Positions 1 to 11,542 of a DNA stretch of 64,000 nt are shown piece by piece. Numbering within the stretch: the stretch's first letter is position 1; each line of letters starts with the position of its first letter. The notes beneath the pieces are model-generated. The model searched no databases and was not told the origin of the DNA. It worked only from the letters and a program-made list of their open reading frames with translations. A program made the translations under genes and the position numbers. Source of the stretch: Amphimedon queenslandica (Eukaryota; Porifera; Demospongiae; Haplosclerida; Niphatidae); contig NW_003546266.1 of the NCBI RefSeq assembly GCF_000090795.2, forward strand, positions 213,732 to 277,731. The letters run 5' to 3'.

Positions 1-311
1 TGGGGTCCCTTTCTTATTATAGCTAGTTTATGCTGTGTATCAACAGGGCATTGTAAATCTGTAGGCCTTGCACTGAGACTTGTAGAACTACTAGAACTAG
101 TACTGACCCCGCAAGTACTAGTGATGCAGGAGGAGCGAGAGGAAGAGTCAGTCAGCTGTGTCAGGTCATTAGTTTCACTAGAGGTGGTCACTTCTGTAAA
201 GGTTTCCGGGCTGGTTGGACCTAGAGAACCCGTGACTGTATCAGTGGCATTATCCTGAACTCCATTACTGCCGGCTTCTGCCCGTGAGGTGAAAAACTGT
301 CTGATATCCAT
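1..311 (-). CDS. N-terminal part of a hAT/ZMYM1-like transposase, partial
   Basis: An uninterrupted frame of 103 codons begins at 311 with MDIRQFFTSR and leaves the window at base 1 without a stop. The start matches the short 'xxxFF' opening common in zinc-finger (TTF/ZMYM1-type) hAT transposases. It is followed by a low-complexity Ser/Thr-rich linker of about 70 residues and then by CPVDTQHKLAIIRKGP, which would lead into the TTF zinc finger just outside the window. There is no catalytic domain in view, so the family call rests on the N-terminal style and on the hAT-like terminus immediately upstream (442). The frame has no damage in this part. The exact start is uncertain because no stop was seen immediately upstream. 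Confidence 0.5.
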   Translation of the reverse strand, partial: MDIRQFFTSRAEAGSNGVQDNATDTVTGSLGPTSPETFTEVTTSSETNDLTQLTDSSSRSSCITSTCGVSTSSSSSTSLSARPTDLQCPVDTQHKLAIIRKGP

Positions 312-442
312 TACAACAATAATGACCTTGTGAGGGTTAAAATTTAGAAAGTGAGAAAGTAAAGAGTTAAAAATAAAAGTCAAGTTCTAGCTGGGGGAGG
401 GGGGGCGTTCGCCCCCATCGCCCCCCCCTCTGCACGCCTATG
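1..442 (-). mobile_element. 5' end of a hAT-like DNA transposon (truncated by window edge)
   Basis: Read on the minus strand, the element begins at 442 with CATAGGCGTGCAGAGG followed by runs of G and C that form a GC-rich stem (roughly 395-430). This is the usual look of a hAT terminus of the CA..GGCG type. About 130 bp inside this end an open frame starts (ATG at 311-309) and runs off the window. The rest of the element lies to the left of base 1, so the other TIR and the 8-bp target duplication cannot be checked. The abrupt change from GC-rich terminus to AT-rich flank at 443 supports the boundary. Confidence 0.6.
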
Positions 443-1741
443 AGTGAGAGTTAAACAGCATGCTTCATGAGTTGACAAGCACTGCTTGTACAAAGGCACA
501 TGTACATTACTTCATTGTATATGTACATGTATACAGGCATGACTTAATTTTGAGCAACTTAAAAATTTTTAAGTTGGATCAGAATTAGCTGGAACTTTCT
601 ATGCAACATAAGAACATGTGTATGTATCAGAAGAAAATAATAATAGCGGTGAATTCTCTTCTAACCATTTTTGATGATATTTTTACTTTAAATGGGCCAA
701 GCCGCCCATATGAAATGTGTCCGTACAGTTGGGTCGTAGCCCAACTATTATAAAAGTTCTATAGCCTAATTTTTATGATGATTGCATGACTATAGTGGGC
801 AAAGGCCCTATATGTTTTTTTGATATAATAGTACAGAGTATTTTATCAAAACAGAAATTTACTGTCAGGATACTGAGCACTATGCCATAAAACCTGTGAG
901 TAACCATGGACATACATGTACCTCTTGGAAACATTTAATACGTTTTGTTTTGTATGCCTTTCTCATTCCCCTACTGAACATGCACTACACCCATACCCTC
1001 TCCTAATTTATTGATCTCTGACTTTCTCACAGTGTGCCTTTTTTAGTAATCTCCCTGAATTTAGTCTTTTCTAGCTTTAATGTTCTACAGTATACACCAA
1101 CTTTCTTTTCGCTACATCTTTACTCTTTCCTATACTCCTCTCTTTCACTCCCTCTCCCACTTTAGTCTCTTTTCTGCTATTTTACACTTCACTGTTACGT
1201 GGAGTATGCATCAGTGATGTGGTTGATTACATTAAATCATTGTGATAACTATATACATTCAGTATGTGGCACATTTAGTTCTCAGCTTTAGACAAGTATG
1301 GAAAAATGTATGTCACTGGCTATTGGGCAACTAATCACTGCATGATTTCTTTATTGAAATACTTCTCGTTGCTGGTATATCAGGATGGTCTCCAATATGG
1401 TAATTACCATTAATTTACTATTACATCTGAACACAGATTAACATTACAGTTACCATTGTTGTACTTAGTTTGAATTGGAATTCACTAGCTCCAATTTACC
1501 TCCCTCTCTTTGTCCTTTTTGTTTCCTCTGTCTATAGTAAACCTCTCAATGCACCACCAAGCTCTGCATTTGAGAAGTCTTACATTCAAGTGACGTCAAT
1601 TTATATTTTCTCTTTTTATGTTTCTTTCCATGTAGTCATATTAAAGAAATCAAGATCAGCAGGACATTGTACATGTATAGCAATCTATTAATTTTTCTTT
1701 TTGATTTATGATCATGTTTCAATATAATACTAAGTTATTCA
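443..1741. other. Intergenic, no gene recognised
   Basis: AT-rich sequence without a convincing exon. It holds a perfect 22-bp palindrome at 555-576 (AACTTAAAAATTTTTAAGTT core) and several TACATGTA-type words near 500-535 and 915. The short open frame at 1470-1691 has no recognisable motif. Confidence 0.5.
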
Positions 1742-2906
1742 AATCTATGTGGCGCTTTACAGCAGTCCATGAGCTAATGCTAGAATAATCAAAAGCTCTC
1801 TAAGCAAAATCCTTTCAAACATTGATCCAGGAATTGGGAATTTACCCATTGGCTCAATACAGAGGTTGCATAATCTTCAATGATTTTTCAAGTAAGGTAG
1901 CTGTACAATCCTGATCAGTGTTTGACATCAATAGGTAGGCATGCACAATTAGTTGTCATGAAAAATAAAAGTACTATATTTAAATGAATAACTACAGAGA
2001 TAATCAACTTAACATAATTTCTGCATACTTAATGAGGGGATGGGGCTGAAGGTATTTAGCTGAAAACTCTAAGATTTTACACTACATGTCCCAAAAACTC
2101 CAATGTGCTTAACACAAAAAGTAGTTAGTGCTACAGCAAGGTTAAGTGGTTGTCGCAACGCAGTGTCATATTTTCATATTTTGACTAAAAACTCATTTTC
2201 ACGCATAATGTAGCAATTTTATTGATTGACAGGGCATTAAAAGCAAATCAGCTACTGTGACAAATTAGTTTGACCATTGCATTAATCTTTAAACCTTGCT
2301 GTAGTTTTAGCTAATTATTGTATTAAGTACATCAATGCAGTTTTTGGGACTTGTGATGTAAAATGTTAGAGTTTTCAGCTTAAAACCTTCAGCCCCACCC
2401 CCTCATTAAGTGCCCAGAAAGTATATTTAGCTGATTATCTCTGTAGTTCTTTATTCAATATAGTACTTTTGTTTTTAATATCAACTAATTGTGTATGCCT
2501 ACCTATTAATGTGCAACAACGATCAGGATTGTACTGCTACCTTACTTTAAAATCATTAAAGATTATGCAACCTCTGTAATTAGCCAATGGGTAAATTCTG
2601 GATTCCTGGATCAATGTTTGAAAGGATTTTGCTTTGAAAGCTTTTGATAATTATAGCATTAACTCATCAATATAGTACTTTTATTTTTAATATCAACTAA
2701 TTGTGTATGCCTACCTATTTATGTCCAACAACGATCAGGATTGTACTGCTACCTTACTTTAAAATCATTAAAGATTATGCAACCTCTGTAATTAGCCAAT
2801 GGGTAAATTCTGGATTCCTGGATCAATGTTTGAAAGGAATTTGCTTTGAAAGCTTTTGATAATTATAGCATTAACTCATGGACTGCTGTAAAGTGCTGCA
2901 TAGATT
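1742..2906. repeat. Long inverted-repeat (foldback/MITE-like) element
   Basis: The left arm (about 1742-2150) and the right arm (about 2285-2906) are inverted copies. The outer end reads AATCTATG...CAGCAGTCCATGAG on the left, and the same sequence is found reversed at 2870-2906. Matching inner blocks include ATTGATCCAGGAAT, TACCCATTGGCT, GAGATAATCA and the CCCAAAAACT block near 2090 and 2345. The arms enclose a spacer of about 130 bp. The right arm is longer because part of it is duplicated (see 2456-2879). No protein is encoded. No target duplication is evident at the ends. Confidence 0.8.
2456..2879. repeat. 212-bp tandem duplication inside the right arm
   Basis: Two adjacent copies, 2456-2667 and 2668-2879, start with CAATATAGTACTTTT and end with TAACTCAT. 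They differ at only about five positions (for example ATTAATGTGCAAC versus ATTTATGTCCAAC), so this duplication is much younger than the divergence between the two inverted arms. Confidence 0.9.
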
Positions 2907-3519
2907 GGTACAACTGAGTATTTTATTTAAATATAATAAATTTTTAAACTGAAACAGTGCAAATAAAACAACGCCATGAGAACATACACCACAGTCAAAC
3001 ATGGAAGGGAAAATAAAATGACTCACAATTTTGTGCATAGCAGCAAAGTAATTATCCTGCTCATCAAAATTTAAATTTTCAGATTAAGGCTAATTAATCA
3101 ATGATATAGTATTTATAGAACAGTTGCGGTGCAATTTTTAGCATTTTTATTACTTTATTGTTTTATTACTACATTAATAGTATAATTATTGTATACTTCG
3201 TTAATGACTTTCTCAAATAATGCCTGCGTACTGGCAAGGAAGTGAATTTAGCTCAATAGCATGCGTGTTAATTTAGCATTGATACGAAACCCAAATACTG
3301 ATGTGTCACTTAAGCACAACAGATAACTCAGCGGCATGCAAAATTGCTGATTCTGGTAGCATGCCAAAGTTGCGTTAAAATTGCAATATTTATCCTAGTT
3401 TCTTAACCAACACCACCAATATAAGTGAGCAAGAGATTGTTATAATGACAATGAAATTATTTGAAACACTTTAGCAGAGCAATAAGCACATAAGCACATC
3501 GGTAGTCAAACAATTAATA
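2907..3519. other. Intergenic, nothing recognised
   Basis: AT-rich sequence downstream of the minus-strand gene below. No repeat or exon could be supported. Confidence 0.5.
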
Positions 3520-4538
3520 TTAGTTTCCATTTTCTTCTTCATTATCAACTTCACTGTCTATCTTATCAGATTCATCATCCAGATTTGGAAACTTAACTCG
3601 TGGAACTGTATTTTTAATCAGTGCAGCAACCTTCCTCTTTTTGTCAACAGCTTTTTCTTTTATGATACTGTAAATTTGTTCTGCACTCTGTGATGCACAG
3701 TTATGTAATCTTTTATTCATTAGTTTTAAGAGTCCATTAACATCTTCAAAAGTGCCAAGGAAGAATTCATAATAGATATTTCCCACAAGATCATTGGAAA
3801 TAAAGCATTGCGCTTTCAAATCGTTCAATAGTGATCCCATAGGTTGCACAGCATCAAAACCTCTCTTATTAAGTTCCATATCCCTTATTAGAAATGTCTC
3901 CTTTGCTTCCCTATCACTCTGGTTTGTCCCTGTCTGTGTCACCAATAAAAATGCATGACATATTGTGAAACTCTTCCATGAATAGCTGATGACACAAGGG
4001 TATATCATGTTGTATTGCTTTACACGGTATGACATCCTGCATACGTGATTTCCCACCCTTGAATCTCACCTCACTCGGTTGCTTCAACAAATGGGTGGTG
4101 ACATGAATTCAAAACAATAAGTTTGACTGGCACTCAAAAAATTTAGGTATAATGGACATATGACTGTTAATTATGGAGAGCTCTAATAAGAGCTTGATTA
4201 TAATTTACCATTAGATTTACCAGAATGATTGTAATTCGGAAAGGCAAGTGGTGCAATCAACGAATAAATAAGGTTCATTCACTACAATTTTCCTACCATT
4301 GGCAATTCAAGTGCTTCGAGCTGACTTCTGAAGTTTTCCACTGCATTGTATACGACAGAATAATCTTCAGTCTTAGTCGAAATTGTAGCAAACCTCACGA
4401 AATGTTCCGACAGTGACAATTCCTTAAAAGAGTTTACAATCTTAATCTGCATCTCTTCGGAATAGAAGCAGCAGTATTGGAGGTACATCTGAAGATGATG
4501 CCATATCTGGATGATAAACTGAATCTTCTGTCTGAGAC
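3520..4538 (-). CDS. Two 3'-terminal exons of an unrecognised gene
   Basis: Exon A is 4538-4297: acceptor TTTGTCAG before GTCTCAG, donor ATG/GTAGGA. Exon B is 3918-3520: acceptor AAACCAG before AGTGATAGG, stop at 3522-3520. The junction is phase 0 on both sides, and the 378-bp intron keeps the frame. Exon A encodes ...FRSQLEALELPM. Exon B opens SDREAKETFLIRD, has helical, leucine-rich stretches (MGSLLNDLKAQ, FEDVNGLLKLMNKRLHN), then a basic segment, and ends in an acidic tail (DDESDKIDSEVDNEEENGN). No catalytic motif is visible and I do not recognise the family. A host gene is more likely than a transposon because the frame is clean and no element ends are near. Upstream exons were not found. 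The most 5' part of exon A is less certain, since another frame is also open there. Confidence 0.4.
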
Positions 4539-6545
4539 CTGACAAACAAGTATTCACATTACTGTTAATAATCATAGATACTACAAACACATATGAATAT
4601 GAAACAGGAAGATTATACACGAATTTATATGAGTGACTTCACAAGCAATGTGCCCATGCTCTTGGCAGTTATAGTGGCTGATTTGTCTAAGTCTTTTTTT
4701 GTGTCATTTTAAAGTCAATATTCTGCTGAATTTAAGTAAGTACATGGTCTCTCTGTTAGGCCAAATGACCAGCTAGATTCTTATTTCTGTAACTATTGAG
4801 TGTACTTCTGTGCTATGCCATAAAATGTTTTGGATTTGGATTTTGCTGTAAACGCCTTTTCTCCACTTCTGAAAAGAATTGTTGAATATTACTTGATAGT
4901 AACATAGCCAATGCTGTGTTACACTGTCTGTATACTGTGATTTGTTTGTGCATTATTGGAAAGAAGAGTTATACCCATTTTATTGGATTCTTAATTGTAC
5001 ATTTGTTAAACACCTTCCAAAGAAAACTGGTATCTCCACAGTTCAGTTCTGTGCATGACTATGTACGTATAGGCCTTTTGTATTGCTTGTATATTTTTCA
5101 GATTTTTTCAACGCTCTTATTAAGTTAGTAATAGACAAAACTCCAAGTGTCGAAGTGGGTGTGGTTTCATTGTAATTTGCTCTGAGGTGTTACGTAGAGA
5201 ACTTTGCAAAAGGAGTTCCAAATTCAAGAAATTTCATTCAGTGCTGGTCTACTTCATCTCTGGGTACATTTTAATTATTCAGGTTATGTAATTTTGTATT
5301 TCACCTTTGTAATTGTAGGACGTGTTGTGATAAAATGCTGGACACACTGCTGCTTCACTACACCTTCATTATTTGTTGGATTATTTATTGTTTGTGGCCA
5401 ATCTTGATAACCCTAACTGATACAGTGTTTTTGATACAAATATTATACTGGTATGAGTATTCTAGCATATCTATGCATATTTTGGGCTCTACATTGTATA
5501 AAAATGCTGCTGAAAATTGATCTGTTTTTCAATTTATTCAAAGGATATAAGAAATCTAACCAGTAATTACCTAGAAAATCAAAGAAATATCCAGATAATC
5601 TCATTTTACAATGAATTTTCTTGTTTTTTATTAAATAAAAATCATAAATAGTAAATAGCTGCCACCCACGCAAAAATCACATCCGGTGCCAAGAGCATAA
5701 GCACATCCTTTTTCTTATCCATGTGTGTTTGTAGTATCTATGTAATAATGCTGGCCTCTTCGGGCAATAATTTTTTTAAGGAAGGGTCTAAATTTTAACT
5801 GGGTAGAATAATAATTTGAAGAAATAGTGGGTGGAGTTTAATAATAATAGTTGGAGCTTCAGAAAAAAGTGGGGGTTTGAGTCACATGTACAAGCAAAAT
5901 GGCTGATAATTGCTCAGATAATTGTGACAACTGGTATAGGCTCTGTGGTTTTGTGCATATGGCCCTTGTTTGTAGATGGTAACTCACCTACATGTACATC
6001 TAGTTCCTCTTGGAGTGTAGAATGGGCCTGGGTAGCTAGTACTGGAGACCAATGTGGGCTTGGGTAGCCATTATTAGGGGCCATGTGGTACTTTCTAGAC
6101 CTCTCGAGGTGAGAATGAACTATGTCACAAGAGAAAATATGGTAGCGGGTGTTGTGGAGAAAAAAATAAATTTCATGGACGGCAACTTTCTATGGTGAAC
6201 CAATGAGCAAAAGCAGAAATCAAGCTATAATAAAGAATCTACTGCACATTGCACCAAATCTGTTTTATGAGACGCTTGGTAGCACCAATTCTTTCTTCCC
6301 ACCAACTTTTGTAGCTAGAAAGAGCTCCAGACCTCCTAGACAAATCACTTTTATAATTTACTCCATTCCTTCTTCATTCAATCTTGCTGTCAAAAATGGC
6401 AGCCAATTATTATGTGTAGGTGGATACTGTATCTTAAAATAATGATATTCATACACCTAGTCATTCACAGCTTGAGGTCAATTGATTACATGTATGCTGC
6501 AATTAATTGATTGAATTTTATGATTCATTACTGTACATGTAATAT
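4539..6545. other. Intergenic or intronic, no gene recognised
   Basis: Several short open frames occur here on both strands (for example 4916-5128, 5204-5407, 5831-6067, 6203-6442). None shows a domain, a motif or plausible splice sites. The 5' exons of the gene at 3520-4538 could lie here but I could not identify them. Confidence 0.4.
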
Positions 6546-6790
6546 ATGTGTGTTTGTCCATTTTGTGTGTGTGTGTATTTGTCCATTGTGTGTGTGGTGT
6601 GTGTTGTCCATTGCATGTGTCTCTATGTACTAGTATAATAACGTGTGTGTGTGTGTTTTTCCATTGTGTGTGTGTGTGTTTGTTGACTGTGAGTGTACTA
6701 ATATATTACGTGTGTGAGTTTGTTGTCTGTGTGTGTACTAATATATTACGTGTGTTTGTGTATTTTACCATTGTATGACTGTGTGCAGAT
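6546..6790. repeat. Degenerate (TG)n minisatellite
   Basis: Runs of TGTGTG are broken at intervals by TTTGTCCATT or TTTGTTGTCTG and by near-identical blocks reading TACTAATATATTACGTGTG (around 6697 and 6737). The interrupted, higher-order structure suggests an old dinucleotide array amplified in larger units. Open frames across it are artefacts of the repeat. Confidence 0.85.
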
Positions 6791-7199
6791 ACATATATGT
6801 TATCATTATTTGTGCATTTTTGTATGCTTTACCATTAATCATTATGTGTATACATAATTTGTAATTAATTTTAATGATGGTAGTATCATTCTGCAGTAGT
6901 TACTGTTTATCGTAATGTCAAACAAAACTTGTTTTACTACCTATAACTTGATAATAATGACTGGTATCTTTTATATCATATAGGATACTATTTGCTGTAG
7001 TCTTGTTTTGTATAATATAGTTCCATGCAAGGGTGTGGTGTAATGGGGTTTTTCATGTTTTAAAACTGAGTTTGCGACTTTTTCCCCTGGCTCTACAAAC
7101 TTCACATAATTGCCTTCTTCCAAAATCTGAATTTTTTAAATATTTCTGGGAATGTGTTGCATTCGTTTAATCAGAGTGGTAGGTTGTAGGAGCAACATG

Positions 7200-8470
7200 C
7201 TGACGGTCTACACAGTACTAGTGTTTCTGTAGCAGGTATTTGGCAACAGATATTCTAAAGTCAAGCAAGGGCATACGTCTTGTTCTTTTCTTATTGAAGA
7301 GTATGAATTCATTTAGAAAAGCCACTTCCAGGAAATGAAAGAACAGTCTTCTCCACCATTTCTTGACCTACATGTATGTAAAATGTCAAATTATAACAGA
7401 AATTGTTATGACTAGCCTGTGTGAACAGGTGTAGTACTTTATCAATTGATTATTGCGATCTACACCACCCAAATATTGGTGGTACCCTTCAACCATTGTT
7501 GGTCTCTTTACAATCTCAGTTCCTCTATCAACCTTTCTGGTTCTCCTTCTCTTTTCTATTACCTCATTATTATGAAAACTTGAAAACATGGTTACAGTTT
7601 TTTTATCTTGCCATTTTAGGCATGAAAGCTATGCATACTCTGTTTCTGTTGATTTTATTTCACCTAGAATATAAGTCAATTGTTAATTTTTTTATGTTCT
7701 AGGATATGCCTTTGGCAACTGGACATTTCTGAAATTCTTTTGGAATCCCTACTCTGTTTATGTGAACAGTACCACAAGCTTCAAATTCATGGTCATGAAG
7801 CTGAGAAAACAATGGAGGTGAAGTATAAAAATTGTCTGTGTAGACATGATAACCATTCCCTTCAAGTTCCAATAAAGTAAGTGCCAACATTGTCAGCCAA
7901 TCCTTTTTCTGGATCACTATCTTTGTCCTTTCCTAATTAAAACAGGAAAAGGTAACAATTATCGTGTTAAAATTTTACATGTACCAGTATACACCATCAC
8001 ATTCCAGATATGTCCACTTGAGCTTCAGCGAGTGCCCATGTCTTTATGCCCCAATTTGTGGTTTTTTTGGGCATATACTGTACCCAAAACAGCCTCCCTT
8101 TGCAGCCCACAATTGACTGATCTATTAGTAATTTTTTATCGGCTGTTTAGTGGTATTGAAATGCTTTCACTAGTTTGTCTAAATGAGGCCTAAATTTGTA
8201 TAACTAGTCAAAATATTTCTACGTGGCATTTTAAGTTCATCATTAAAGTGCAAGTTGAACAAGAGCAGCTCAAACCTACATCCTGACATAATTATTGACA
8301 GGTTGTCATTGTAGAAGGGCCACTTTTTACACCAGTAGTCTCTGTAAAAATGTAAATTACTTTTATTTTTATTATTTTCCTCAATTTAGGAAATTTCGTG
8401 ACTCCAATAACGAATGCATTGGCCAAGAAAATATGTACTTCCTCCAGCTTCATTGGTTTCCTCTGCCATT
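7200..8470 (-). pseudogene. piggyBac-type transposase, degraded (copy 1)
   Basis: Read from 8470 down, blocks of a DDE_Tnp_1_7 (piggyBac) transposase follow in the right order but in changing frames. They are EVHIFLANAFVIGVTK; then MSGCRFELLLFNLHFND; then LLIDQSIVGCKGRLFWVQYM; then GYHVYTDNFYTSPPLF (7860-7800); then KRPTMVEGYHQYLGGVDRNNQ (7500-7440); then KKWWRRLFFHFL (7370-7330). All three aspartates of the triad (IDQS, TDNF, GVDR) are still present, but stops and frameshifts break the frame, for example near 8180 and 8040. Length and order fit a full catalytic domain. The N-terminal acidic region and the C-terminal Cys-rich finger were not found. No TTAA-flanked termini could be placed. Confidence 0.85.
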
Positions 8471-9206
8471 CATTTCCTCTTGTATCTGGAATTAGGCAAG
8501 ATCATAATGGTAATGGTGAGTGATATGATTATAATGGTAAGTGATACATATGTAACATTATTATCATGATGATTATAATGGTAAGCGAAACATATGTAAC
8601 ATACATGTACGTTTATTTGAGTTAATGGAATACTTGGTAATTGTAATGGTAATTGTCACAGGCCTATGTTTATGTCACTGACTCACTGATTGAGTATGAA
8701 GTACAGGTACATGAATGTGGCTAGTCTCAAACTTGCTATCAATGAGTACTGACATCAATACTTGTTTATAAGTTTGAAATACCAATACAATTCACTCCCT
8801 CTTTTTGTCCCTTCTGTTTCTCTATCTCTTTAGTGTATCCATATCTTGATATTCCACAAGCTTAGGAGTTAATTACGGTGTTCATGTATACATGTATATG
8901 TAGTGCCTGTACTGTAGTTAAAAGTACGTGTACCCTTTGTAAAAAAGTCAGCTCAGCATTTAGTGGCCATGTTTAAATACATTAATGTAATTTTGATTTG
9001 AGAAGTTAGTCTACGTTTATGATACATTTGGTTTTAGTTTCTGAGCTTTCAGAGACCTTTTGTCAATGGATAATCCAAGATATATATAGTATGTAGTTTT
9101 GTAGGCTGTTCATTGTAAATTCACTACATTGCATAATTTTAACAAATGATAACACATTTTTAATGCTTGGTTATTGAAGACATGACAACATACATGCATT
9201 TAATGT
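8471..9206. other. Intergenic with a small internal duplication
   Basis: At 8515-8605 the phrase GATTATAATGGTAAG(T/C)GA...CATATGTAACAT is present twice in tandem. The remainder is AT-rich with no exon recognised. Confidence 0.5.
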
Positions 9207-9850
9207 TAATTGTGCATCAATTTTGCACTTTCAATTGACAGATTTCTCTTAACTTTTTCCAATGCAATTTCTCTACCAACATTTGTAATTGGTACATGTA
9301 CACTTCGGTTACACCCTAATAAAATCCATCTATGCATGAATTTTGTTATTCCAATAGTATCATCCAGATTTTCACCAATAAATGGCTGCTGTCTTTACTG
9401 CTTTAGGCTTCTGTTTTTTACTTTTATAGCTGGAAAAGATACTGTCTAAACCTTCATACTATTGTTATAATTTAATCTTGCCTTTTTGTTTTGTTCTTTG
9501 TTTGTACTTTTTCGTCTCCCTGTTGTATCTCTAGTGTTTTGTGTCTTGGACCACTATTATTATGAATTTTATTTTATAAAAATAATAATTTAATAATAGT
9601 AATAAGAATAATAATAATAATAAGTCCCACTTTAATATTAACAGTGCATGAATTGAGTTTATTTTTGCACTGTTAATTTACAGATTTATCTCAAATGTCT
9701 GCCAATACGAATTCCACACAAACATTCTAAACGGTACATGTACACTTTGGTTACCAGCCTGATAAGACAAATTTTATTATTTCGATAGTAACATCCGAAT
9801 AGTCATGTACAAATCACTGTTTTCGTTATTGCTTTTGATTTGTGTTTTGT
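9207..9850. repeat. Pair of diverged direct repeats, about 200 bp each
   Basis: Block 9207-9430 and block 9640-9850 share, in the same order and orientation, TTGCACT, ACAGATTT(C/A)TC, ACATTTGTAATTGGTACATGTACACTTCGGTTAC versus its counterpart near 9735 (GGTACATGTACACTTTGG), TTTTGTTATTCC versus TTTTATTATTTC, and ATAGTA(T/A)CATCC. They are two old copies of one unknown unit separated by an (AAT)n-rich stretch (9590-9625). No coding capacity was found. Confidence 0.6.
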
Positions 9851-10157
9851 CATATTTAAGCAGCAAATATGAAGGACTTTCAAGTAAAGGCTTAGTTATG
9901 ATAGGTAAAAATTTTTTTATTGTAGAATTTTTTAAAAACCTTTGTTTTTAAAAAGCATTATTAGTATAAATTCTTGTATTTCTTCTCGTCTTTACTGCAT
10001 CAAGAGTAGCCTTTCTGAGTTAGATACTGAAGTAAAACATTATTTTACAAATTTTAGTGGATATTTTTACAATTATATTTACCAGGGGGTTAATGTTTGT
10101 TCCCAAAATAATATTGCATGGTGCATGTAGTATAGTATGATTTATTAAAGAACTATA

Positions 10158-10395
10158 TGTGACCATAATTGACAAAATGTACCTTATGGCGGATTTTAAA
10201 ATTCATCATTAAAATGAAAATTATCATCCTGTGAGTCCTCTCATGGACAAGCATTCTTTTTAAAAGTTACATAGGAACTTATTGCACCCTTTGGAGTAAT
10301 TTTATAATAAATGAAGCTCAGGAAGTTAGATTTTTTGACTATTAAGTCAAATTTCACTACCCGCCATAAGGTACCTTTTATCAATTATGGTCACA
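10158..10395 (+). mobile_element. MITE copy 1 of a roughly 239-bp TA-inserting family
   Basis: Starts TGTGACCATAATTGAC and ends with the inverse, GTCACA preceded by TCAATTATG. The TIR is about 36 bp and includes GTACCTTATGGCGG. The dinucleotide TA flanks both ends (10156-10157, 10396-10397), as expected for Tc1/mariner-type insertion. It is non-coding. It matches 16307-16545 in the same orientation and 56990-57229 in reverse. Confidence 0.9.
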
Positions 10396-10397
10396 TA

Positions 10398-11542
10398 TGT
10401 AAATTGTGGATGCTGTACTGTCTATAGTTCACTGGCTTTTAATTTAAGTAATACCCTTGCATGTACAGTGTTTGTATACCATGTAGGGTGTGGTAACCCC
10501 ACCATTCCCATGTAAACCATATTATACCGTTTGTATAATTGACAAAATTTGTGATTTTCAGTTACATGCAATATTAAATTTTCTGGTGCATAAACACAAA
10601 ATGTAGATCAACTTATGTAGAAATGATCAGCAAATTCCACTACATTTTTAAAGAACTTTCAAAGCTGAATACCCATTACTATGGCAGGAAACTAAGGCTT
10701 TAACATCTTTTTGTTGGCCTTTCTGAATTTTTTGTAATTTTACTTCTTAAATAATTTTTCAAATTTTGTTAATTTGTCTATTTTGATTATATCTTTGTAA
10801 ATTTCTTTCTCAATTTTGTGCTTTCTTAATGAATTGTCTTTGCTAATTTTAGTCCTTTCCTTTTATCTAAATTTCATGTGCACAATTACTATGATTTTAT
10901 TTTGGGTGTTTTCAGCTTTCGTAACATTTTCATATATTCATTCCATGTTTGTGAAATTCTTTCGTATATTTTAATTTTATGTATTACGCAACCACTTTTC
11001 TCAAAACTTTACAAATTTTTTAGGCATGTATTTAGTATTTTCTTGATTTTTCATTTTTGTCAAAACTTTTGTAGATTTTTTTTATATTTTTTAAATTTTC
11101 TTAATGTTTTACATGCAATGTATGTATAACTCTTTTCTAACTTCGTTCATTTTTTTAATTCTTTACAATTTTTTTTAAAGACACTTAATTTTTTTTGTAT
11201 AATTTTGTGAGAAATTTTTGAAATTTTTTAATTTTTGTTTGTATTTTATTTATTTAACATATAAACTTGAAAATTTTTATGTGCATTATCGTAAAGTTTG
11301 CTAGTTTAGAAATTTTTTGTGATTTTGTATGAATTGACTGGTATCAACTTTAATGTATTTTTGTTGGCCTTTCTCAATTTTTGTAACTTTGCTGTTTTCA
11401 TAATTTTTTGTGTTTCATTTTTTGTTCCTTGTGGCAATTGTAGTTTCACTTTTATCTACAGTACACAGTATTAGTAATTAAATAATAATAATAGTGCTAT
11501 TAGTATTATTAATAATAATTACTGATAATCTACTTGAGCCTA
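10398..11542. other. Intergenic, strongly T-rich on the plus strand
   Basis: From about 10690 to 11450 the plus strand is dominated by T runs such as AATTTTTTGTAATTTT. The phrase TTTTTGTTGGCCTTTCT occurs at both ends of this tract (near 10711 and 11358), suggesting a decayed duplicated or tandem unit. The open frame at 10878-11129 is a by-product of base composition. Confidence 0.5.

Noticed and set aside
6548-6778. 76-codon Cys/Val-rich ORF
   Set aside because: Direct translation of a (TG)n repeat.
10878-11129. 83-codon Phe-rich ORF
   Set aside because: Produced by the T-rich composition of the tract; no motif.
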